Of a stretch of 64,000 nt of DNA, positions 57,896-64,000 are shown piece by piece. A program made the translations under genes and the position numbers. The DNA is from Candidatus Obscuribacterales bacterium (GTDB lineage: Bacteria > Cyanobacteriota > Vampirovibrionia > Obscuribacterales > Obscuribacteraceae). The notes under the pieces are model-generated. The model ran no database searches and was not told the origin of the DNA. It saw only the letters and a list, made by a program, of their open reading frames with translations. The DNA is taken from contig JAHBVO010000002.1 in the NCBI GenBank assembly GCA_019637435.1, positions 62,001-126,000 of the forward strand, written 5' to 3'. Position 1 is the first letter of the stretch. Every line of letters begins with the position of its first letter.

Positions 57896-59155
57896 TTGTT
57901 GAAACGCGCATCTAAAAGACAGAAACGGAACGTTTTCGCGCTAACGATCGCCGCCTCTTTTGCGGTTCTTGGTCTGTTGGCGCCTCACGTGTCGGCGCAG
58001 GGAAACAGTTATGATACAGGCGTTCAGCTCTACAAAGCCGGCAAATATGGTGCGGCTGCCAATAAGCTTTTGGAGGCGGTGAAGTTTCCCGGCAAAGAGG
58101 GCGCGGCGTATTATTATCTTGGCTGCTGTTATTACAAACTCAATCGACCTACTGAAGCTCGCGCTATTTACCGTCAGGTGGTAAACAACTATCCGTCGGT
58201 TCGAGAAGCTGGTCTGGCGGCACAGATGCTGCAGCGATTAGATCCGACCTATCAGCCTCCGCCTGGCATAGGTGGTGCTACCAGCGGTGCTTCGACTTCT
58301 TCATCAACGTCTGCGAACATGGCTTCGTCTAAACCGGCAACCGCCGGTGGTGGCAAGGGTTTCCCCGGCGAGGATTTTGATTCGTTGCCAAACGAGGCTC
58401 GCATTCCGTTCACCATAGCCGGCAACGGGCACATGCAAGTCACCGTATATCTAGACAATCGGCCTATTACCGCATGGTTCGATACTGGTGCTAATGCGCA
58501 CTTTGGCAAAAATCATCTGGAAGCTGCCGGCATTCAGCTCCCGCGTGGTGATGCAAATACGCAGACCAGCGGTTGGGCCGGCAACGAAGTTCCGGCCTGG
58601 CGCCAGCAGAGAAAGATTAAGATGGGCAATTTGACTCGATTTGCTCCTGTCACAGTCGAGGAGCATATGGACTTAGCGCCGCTCGTCGGGCAGGAATTTA
58701 TTCAAGGCTACCAGTGCGAAGTCGACAACGGATCGCATTACATAATCTTGCGCAAAATGGGCGCATACAAAGGCAGCGGACAACAGGTCAGCGACCTGTA
58801 CGACGTTCCTTGTGTGCGCCGCAACATGCGTGACTATGTTCCAATGAGTATCAATGGTAAAAAGCTGGAAGTGCTGGTGGACACCGGCGCCGCGTTTTCA
58901 ATATTCAATGAAGAGGATTTGAAATCAATCGGCGTCCGTGTTCCCGATGATGCGCCGACCGGCATGGCGAGCGGCGTTGGCGGCGGTTTTGTCGTGAAAC
59001 ATATAAACGCTGATATTCGCCTGGGACCGATTTGGAAAAATGGATACCAAATTACCGTAGGTGGCAGCTCCGGCAGTGCCGTCGGTCAAGATATTCTAAA
59101 CACGCAGCGTTTCACGATCGATCGCGAACAGAATCTCATGCGGTTTTTCCACTAA
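57896..59155 (+). CDS. Exported protein with TPR and two retropepsin-like domains
   Basis: 419 residues, TTG start with GAGG nearby. A signal peptide (VFALTIAASFAVLGLLAPHVSA), a TPR pair (YDTGVQLYKAGKYGAAANKL, GCCYYKLNRPTEARAIYRQV) and a Ser/Thr linker precede two aspartic-protease domains. Each has its catalytic box: ITAWFDTGANAHF near residue 195 and LEVLVDTGAAFSIF near residue 327. A pair of DTG halves in one chain allows an intramolecular dimer, unlike single-domain retropepsins. Confidence 0.82.
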   Translation: MLKRASKRQKRNVFALTIAASFAVLGLLAPHVSAQGNSYDTGVQLYKAGKYGAAANKLLEAVKFPGKEGAAYYYLGCCYYKLNRPTEARAIYRQVVNNYPSVREAGLAAQMLQRLDPTYQPPPGIGGATSGASTSSSTSANMASSKPATAGGGKGFPGEDFDSLPNEARIPFTIAGNGHMQVTVYLDNRPITAWFDTGANAHFGKNHLEAAGIQLPRGDANTQTSGWAGNEVPAWRQQRKIKMGNLTRFAPVTVEEHMDLAPLVGQEFIQGYQCEVDNGSHYIILRKMGAYKGSGQQVSDLYDVPCVRRNMRDYVPMSINGKKLEVLVDTGAAFSIFNEEDLKSIGVRVPDDAPTGMASGVGGGFVVKHINADIRLGPIWKNGYQITVGGSSGSAVGQDILNTQRFTIDREQNLMRFFH

Positions 59156-59233
59156 ATCTAGCTGCTCAGGTTCGTCCGACTCATGTAGTGAACTTGGTCC
59201 GTGTTGCTAATGTCTTGAAACCAGGTCTTTAGA

Positions 59234-61042
59234 TCAACCAGGCGGAAACTGCGGTCCCTGCAATGAGCCTTGTGGCGGCGGGTCCGGCGGCTGTGGTTGA
59301 CCGGGTGGTATCGTGGATGGTTCCGGCACCGTGGGCGATGCTATCTCAATGAAGCGCACGCGTGTTACGTTTCTCCGGGCAGCCTCAAGCATTGCTCTCT
59401 GCCCACCAGCGACCAGTCCCATAAGGTCTTGTGCATCCTGGGGAACGGATGCAATGCCGAAGTGCAGAATAGGTGCGTAGTGAGCGAGTTCCGGAATGCA
59501 TTGTGGAAGCGTCGCTGCAATTCTGTCTACCAGCCCGCATCCCTGGCTGCTTTCTACACCCGGCAAGATGAATGCGAAACTTCGCTCGCCAAAATGACCG
59601 AGGATGTCGACCTCGCGGCGCATCTTGTTCAAAGCTTTTGTGATCAGTGCCACCGATTCAATGGGCAGCACCGGCCATCCAGTTGCGCTGACGGTGATGC
59701 AGAACGGCATGAAGGTGAACGCCGCTCCAAAGCGAAAAGCGCGCGAGAATTCCTTTTCCAGGAAGAACTCGAATGCGTCCTGACTCAAGATGCCAGTTTC
59801 TTCACGAACGAGGTGCGGAAGAATGGCTGCCGGTCCCAGACCGCTGAAAAGCACAATTTCGTCCGGAATGCCGAGGTGAAAAGATTTCAGCGGGGCTTGT
59901 GCCGGCGCAGCTGTAGGTGCTGGTGTTGCAGGTGGTGCTTGCAAAGTCGGCGGAAGTGGCATGCCCGGCTGCAACATGCCGGATTGTTGTATTCCCGGTT
60001 GTTGTAAACCAGACGGAAACGATGGCGTGTGATGCTCCTGCTGCGGAGTGCTAGCAAAGGCGCCGGGCTGCATCGAGACAGGTTGTTGCTGGACTGGAAA
60101 CGGTTGCGTAGTGTCTTGACTCCGCGGCGCGACGCCGCCGCCAAACACCGCAGATGGTGGCATCAATGGCGCCGAGCCGGAACCGTTCTGATGACTTGTC
60201 GTCCAGCTGCCGGAGGGCGCCGCATGTGACGGACCCTGGTTGCGCTCGCCCAATTCCGCTGAGATTATGTGTTGAAGTTCCGGAGCTGTTGGTGCGGCTC
60301 TGGTCGGTTTTGCCGGTGGCGCGGTAAAACCTGTCGCCTCCAGTGTTCGACCATCCGGAGTCAGAATCAATCCCAACCGCAAAAGGTTCGCAACAGTTGC
60401 CATCCAGCGACTCTCGCTGAGATTCATCTTGCTCGCGATATCTTTTATATTGAGCGAGCCATAGATATTTCCGTAAAATTCCTTCTGCATTTTCATGCTG
60501 AGTGGCGCGCCGGAAATAAGGACCTTCTCTAGTTCTTGCTCGTTCAGCTTTGTCGCCGACCGGAGTAAATAAGAAAGCTCCGTTATTTCCAAATTGCGCA
60601 AAAACTCCATGTTGCGTACATATTCGTCGCCCAGAGTGAGAATCTGAGGAGCGCTGTCATCAACGGTTGGTCGCTCCGGCTGTACGCCTTCTTGAAATGA
60701 AATCTTGCCGTCTTGCCAGGTGAAAAGTTCGAGAATCGCTTCTGTACCGGTGTTGAACGGAGAGTAGGCGTGAATCGGTTTCCCTAAACCAAACTGAATG
60801 ACGACAGTGTACTGAAATCCGCCAATGTTGAGTTGCCCGGTCGCCTCGAAGTGATCGATGACCTGAAGCAAAAATGCGACAGACTTGTCTTTTAAATTGC
60901 CGGTAAGCTGCGCTGTCACGGACGGCGGCGCCATCGGCTCGTCGACAATCGGCAAGGGACCGGTCGATGTCAATCCGGTCGAGCCGGTGCGCCTGGCGAA
61001 CCTGTCGCCAAGACTCGGTTTTCTTTGCTGCTCGTCGGTCAT
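59234..61042 (-). CDS. PATAN (DUF4388) protein with degenerate GGDEF domain
   Basis: 602 residues. The N-terminal DUF4388/PATAN domain (about residues 40-230: LTGNLKDKSVAFLLQVIDHF, GQLNIGGFQYTVVIQF) is a regulatory domain of cyanobacterial response regulators. A Pro/Gln-rich linker of about 160 residues follows. The last 170 residues have the GGDEF layout (LSQDAFEFFLEKEFSRAFRFG, HFGERSFAFILPG, HFGIASVP), but the GGDEF loop reads GERSF, so it should not make cyclic di-GMP. It probably acts as a binding or signalling scaffold. Confidence 0.75.
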   Translation of the reverse strand: MTDEQQRKPSLGDRFARRTGSTGLTSTGPLPIVDEPMAPPSVTAQLTGNLKDKSVAFLLQVIDHFEATGQLNIGGFQYTVVIQFGLGKPIHAYSPFNTGTEAILELFTWQDGKISFQEGVQPERPTVDDSAPQILTLGDEYVRNMEFLRNLEITELSYLLRSATKLNEQELEKVLISGAPLSMKMQKEFYGNIYGSLNIKDIASKMNLSESRWMATVANLLRLGLILTPDGRTLEATGFTAPPAKPTRAAPTAPELQHIISAELGERNQGPSHAAPSGSWTTSHQNGSGSAPLMPPSAVFGGGVAPRSQDTTQPFPVQQQPVSMQPGAFASTPQQEHHTPSFPSGLQQPGIQQSGMLQPGMPLPPTLQAPPATPAPTAAPAQAPLKSFHLGIPDEIVLFSGLGPAAILPHLVREETGILSQDAFEFFLEKEFSRAFRFGAAFTFMPFCITVSATGWPVLPIESVALITKALNKMRREVDILGHFGERSFAFILPGVESSQGCGLVDRIAATLPQCIPELAHYAPILHFGIASVPQDAQDLMGLVAGGQRAMLEAARRNVTRVRFIEIASPTVPEPSTIPPGQPQPPDPPPQGSLQGPQFPPG

Positions 61043-61165
61043 TAGTAAAGAGCCGCCCTGATGTACCTGGTTCTGAGCTTCCCTGTAATTTAGTTATACG
61101 CAAAACGCAGCGAAGGCAAACGTTTTCACAATAATATCCTGTCGGCTCGCGCTTGATAATTTCTG

Positions 61166-62374
61166 CTATCGCCCGATCTTTTCCAAACCGGTGGTGGCGA
61201 GGTCGATTAGCCTGGTGTCCTGCGACTTTTGGATAATCAAATTGTATTGCGTTCGAGCTTCATCGTAATTTTTCCTGTGCACAAGCGCGACGGCAAGAAG
61301 ATACCTGGCATGCAAGTTGGTTGGGGCGTTGGAAACTACGTCGCGAAGCTGGTCTTCGGCGGCAGCGTACTCACCTTTGTGAATCATCTGCAGCGCCTGA
61401 CGCTCCGGAGTGTTTGCGTCGCGCGATTGGTGCTGTGAAAACGGCATCACAGGCGGCGGCGCAGGAACAAGCCCGTGGCGCGAAGCTGAAGTTTCGTTAC
61501 GCTTCGGAGACTGTTTGCTGAGCGCAGCTCGAATTTTATCAGTTACCTCCTGCGCCCGCGGACTCTTTAGGCGCATATTGGATGAAACCGCTCCCGCCTG
61601 TTGCGAAGACCCTTTTCCGTCCGAAAGACTCGGCAGTCCAGGTCCAGGAGGCAGACCGGCTGGACCGTTTTCATACTCTCCTTCAGTGTTTAAAGTACCT
61701 GGCGGTTTCGAGTCGCTTTGCGAACCGGATAAACCGGCAATCGGTGAATCAGCGCTCTCAGAGCCATTAAACGAGCTTGCATCTTGACCACCGGGATCGC
61801 CTGGTGATGCCGCCGGTGGTGCCTTCAGCGGTGAAGCGAGAGGCTGAACATCCAGCGACGAGCCTCCCAAAGCGCTACCGCTTCGACTTAACCCGCTGCT
61901 TGCCTCATTGCCACCCATCTCAATTCCGGCTTCACCTGCAACTTTTGCTGACTCTTGCTGCAAATTGTTTATCAGTTTCGGAACGTCTTGCAGCTTTAAA
62001 CCATTGGCGTCTAGTGTCTTCTCCAGCGCCTCCGTTCCTCCTGCACTGGACGTCGAGTCTGAGCCTGCGTCTGATGCACTAGAGTCAATCTGAGATGTTT
62101 TCGGCAGGAAATCGTCGTACCGTGGTGGCGACGGATCGTCTTTGCGCCCCAATCCTTGCAAGGGGTTTCCGCCGCCAATTGCACCTGGCGCCGGCGGCAA
62201 GATAGATTGTGCCATTGCAGTTGGAATACTGACGGTGCTCAGAACTAAGACCGCGACTAACGCAGCGGCGATTCGCAAAGGTTTAGTTATACGCAAAGGT
62301 TTGGCTAAAAATTGTCTGAGAGGCTCCGGGGCGCCGGATATTATCGCAATTCCAGTTCTCCTGTGCCGTTCCAT
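61166..62374 (-). CDS. Exported Ser/Gly/Pro-rich protein with C-terminal TPR-like helices
   Basis: 402 residues from ATG 62374, two bases after the stop of the membrane protein gene. A signal sequence (AAALVAVLVLSTVSIPTAMA, near residue 45) follows a basic stretch with a repeated RITKPLRI. A long low-complexity region rich in Ser, Gly, Pro and Asp comes next, then TPR-like helices near the C-terminus (EYAAAEDQLRDVVSNAP, LLAVALVHRKNYDEARTQYNL). Probably an envelope protein. No catalytic motif. Confidence 0.7.
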   Translation of the reverse strand: MERHRRTGIAIISGAPEPLRQFLAKPLRITKPLRIAAALVAVLVLSTVSIPTAMAQSILPPAPGAIGGGNPLQGLGRKDDPSPPRYDDFLPKTSQIDSSASDAGSDSTSSAGGTEALEKTLDANGLKLQDVPKLINNLQQESAKVAGEAGIEMGGNEASSGLSRSGSALGGSSLDVQPLASPLKAPPAASPGDPGGQDASSFNGSESADSPIAGLSGSQSDSKPPGTLNTEGEYENGPAGLPPGPGLPSLSDGKGSSQQAGAVSSNMRLKSPRAQEVTDKIRAALSKQSPKRNETSASRHGLVPAPPPVMPFSQHQSRDANTPERQALQMIHKGEYAAAEDQLRDVVSNAPTNLHARYLLAVALVHRKNYDEARTQYNLIIQKSQDTRLIDLATTGLEKIGR

Positions 62375-62376
62375 CT

Positions 62377-62832
62377 TCAGCGACCGGCAATATTGCGGCT
62401 GATCAGCTTCGAGACCCACGGGATATTCGTCATCTTTCCCATCAGCGCCATCACGCCTGCATAGATGCAGAGCAGGAACAGGGGAACCTGGAACACCATC
62501 GTCATCATGGCGTTGTTCTCCATTAAGAACGCCGCTGTTTCAAGCCCGATAACCGGCGCAAGCAATCTAATGAAGCCCGTGAAGAAACTAGCTAGAGCTC
62601 CAACCGTTCCTTGTATTACGAAGAACAGAATCGATAAAAACACTGCCTGGTAGAAGTGGAACCTGAAAAAGGGACCGTCGCAGCCAGGTCCTTTGGCAAG
62701 GATATAAATGATTCCAATAAAGAAGCCGAACGGTACGTAGACCGCCGCCGAAACCAATTTCTCCGGCATGCTGTAGCCCGAACCGACTTTCGGACGCTGG
62801 TATCTGTCGAATCTGCTTGGTTGGATGACCAT
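62377..62832 (-). CDS. Tic20/DUF4870-like membrane protein
   Basis: 151 residues with four membrane segments: AAVYVPFGFFIGIIYILA, AVFLSILFFVIQGTVGALASF, a third near RLLAPVIGLETAAFL, and VPLFLLCIYAGVMALM. FRFHFYQAVFL is typical of DUF4870/Tic20-like proteins. Such proteins are frequent in cyanobacterial relatives; function in bacteria is unknown. Its stop is two bases before the next start. Confidence 0.7.
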   Translation of the reverse strand: MVIQPSRFDRYQRPKVGSGYSMPEKLVSAAVYVPFGFFIGIIYILAKGPGCDGPFFRFHFYQAVFLSILFFVIQGTVGALASFFTGFIRLLAPVIGLETAAFLMENNAMMTMVFQVPLFLLCIYAGVMALMGKMTNIPWVSKLISRNIAGR

Positions 62833-63054
62833 TTACTTTCCTTTTCGCTCAAATGAGCTTGCTTTCCATCACAATCTCATTTTATCGGTAATTGGTCGTT
62901 CGTCTCCGGGGTTTTTCGCATATTTTCCATATTCGCCGGGCAAATCATAGATGAGGCACCCGTGGCGTTTATAGGTTGGTTTTGGGGCAGTTTGCGCCCA
63001 ACCTGGACCGGGTCGCGGATTGATGCAGAAACCAAACGGGCATGAAAGCTAAGT

Positions 63055-64000
63055 ATGCCATGCGATAACGATAACCACGCAATTTTCCTCAAGCTCCTGT
63101 CCTCTAGAGAGTTGAGCACCTGCTTAGAGACTCTCGGGCAGTTAATTCTGGAAAGAACCAGCGCCAGTGGCGTCGCCATAATGATTTGGGACGCTGATAT
63201 GGAGTCGTTCGCTCAGCAAGAAACATTTGGCGAAAAACGCAAGCGCATGACCGCTTTGACCACCGAGTTGGCTGAGCAGTTTGAAGAGCTTGACCCAGCG
63301 AAAAACACACTCGACCTCGATTCTTTTACCTCCAAGATCGAAGGTTCTTTTGAAACAGTCACAATTAGACGCCTGAAACACGACGACGAGCTGTGCGCAG
63401 TTATCCTGATCGCGGACGCTGATATAGAGGAAGGGAAGGATCCGCTTGCAGAGCTGGATTCTGATATACCGCTTGCGCTCGTACTCTACAACGCCTGGTG
63501 CTATTCGGAACTCGAGTTGGAAAACGAGAGACTTCGTAGCCAGTACGAAGAAATGGAAGACAAAACCGCGCAGTTCGAAGACCAGACGCGCAAACTTATT
63601 CATGACCTGACGGCTCGCGATTCGATTCGAATTAAACAGGTTGAGCGTGAGCGGCTTGTTTACTGGATTTCCAACCTTGTGCGCAGTTCCGTCCGCATTC
63701 AAGAGGTGCTTGCCACCATTGTCGAGAAGATTTGTACTACCTGGGGACTCAGCCGCACATCTGTATTGCGTGCACAGAAGACCGATCAGTTCGACGTATA
63801 CGAATATCATGTCGATGGCTTCGATCCTGTTAAAGAGCAGTTCTCGACGCCCCAGGGGCTCGAATTTACGCGCAAAGCGTTGGACCTGAAGTCGCCGCTG
63901 TTTATAGACCCGGCAACTAACGGCGATGAGTTTAATTTGGTGTTTCTCGAACAGATTGGCGTGCGGTCCGGGCTGATTATTCCGCTAGTCGTGCGCGATC
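63055..64000 (+). CDS. GAF-like sensor protein, 5' part only (cut by window end)
   Basis: Open from ATG 63055 to the window end, 315 codons. It begins MPCDNDNHAIFLKLLSSREL, then a compact domain (SASGVAIMIWDADM, SIEGSFETVTIRRL-type strands). A coiled coil (WCYSELELENERLRSQYEEME) follows, then a second domain starting WISNLVRSSVRIQEVLATIV and continuing IGVRSGLIIPLVVRD, with GAF-domain character. A signalling output such as a kinase or response regulator may lie beyond the window. No signal peptide or membrane segment. Confidence 0.7.
   Translation, partial: MPCDNDNHAIFLKLLSSRELSTCLETLGQLILERTSASGVAIMIWDADMESFAQQETFGEKRKRMTALTTELAEQFEELDPAKNTLDLDSFTSKIEGSFETVTIRRLKHDDELCAVILIADADIEEGKDPLAELDSDIPLALVLYNAWCYSELELENERLRSQYEEMEDKTAQFEDQTRKLIHDLTARDSIRIKQVERERLVYWISNLVRSSVRIQEVLATIVEKICTTWGLSRTSVLRAQKTDQFDVYEYHVDGFDPVKEQFSTPQGLEFTRKALDLKSPLFIDPATNGDEFNLVFLEQIGVRSGLIIPLVVRD

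Noticed and set aside
63142..63810. 222-codon minus-strand ORF near the window end
   Set aside because: It opposes the sensor-like coding frame from 63055, which has coherent coiled-coil and GAF-like sequence and stays open to the window end.

Overview
The window most resembles a chromosome segment of a Gram-negative bacterium from the non-photosynthetic cyanobacterial sister lineage (Candidatus Obscuribacter / Melainabacteria-like). This is an inference from protein style: kdsB implies a Kdo/LPS outer membrane, and there are a DUF4388 (PATAN) protein, secreted TPR proteins, a small exported protein with a 'GYYRKDGTYVRPH' motif, and proteins with long disordered N-termini. I could not run a taxonomic search. 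No CRISPR array, rRNA or integrase was seen.

The window has two halves. Bases 1 to about 48,500 are accessory DNA with many orphan genes, dispersed palindromes and at least six defence- or conflict-like modules. An initiator tRNA-fMet gene (complement 48604-48680, with its own terminator) marks the boundary. From 48,899 to 64,000 lies ordinary chromosomal DNA: dtd, a TPR protein, a cAMP phosphodiesterase-like enzyme, kdsB, a glycerophosphodiester phosphodiesterase, metallophosphoesterase, double retropepsin, PATAN/degenerate GGDEF protein, Tic20-like membrane protein, and the start of a GAF-like sensor cut by the window end.

Accessory half, left to right: (i) a RelA/SpoT-type synthetase and an unknown protein (0.5-2.8 kb); (ii) a ShosTA-like pair, a DprA-family protein overlapping a phosphoribosyltransferase (3.4-5.7 kb); (iii) a PIN-like protein and an M15 peptidase with a disordered N-terminus (6.0-8.6 kb); (iv) a metal-homeostasis island (8.9-21.3 kb) with czcB-czcA-czcX-czcC, two related Cys-rich exported proteins, a Fur-family regulator, a CDF exporter, a frameshifted mgtC and a bestrophin-like channel, dotted with six Fur-box-like palindromes; (v) a tightly overlapping operon of an ArnT/PMT-type glycosyltransferase, a membrane-anchored VirD4/TraG-like ATPase, a PIN-domain protein and an unknown protein (21.8-26.9 kb); (vi) hypothetical and secreted proteins (27-33 kb); (vii) a long protein with an ADP-ribosyltransferase-like C-terminus followed by a small acidic putative immunity protein (33.1-35.2 kb), whose truncated paralogue lies at 43.3 kb; (viii) two tandem HNH-like proteins (35.8-37.7 kb); (ix) a patatin-like phospholipase with a multi-pass C-terminus and small partners (39.4-42.3 kb); (x) a Hachiman-type HamA/HamB pair and a HEPN-motif protein (43.6-48.4 kb).

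Two non-coding families stand out in the accessory half. A 140-157 bp imperfect inverted repeat occurs four times, always in the same orientation, with outer stems that differ between copies but still pair within each copy. An 18-bp dyad (RNYRCY-N6-GGTRYC) occurs at least ten times between genes. I found no copy of either in the core half.
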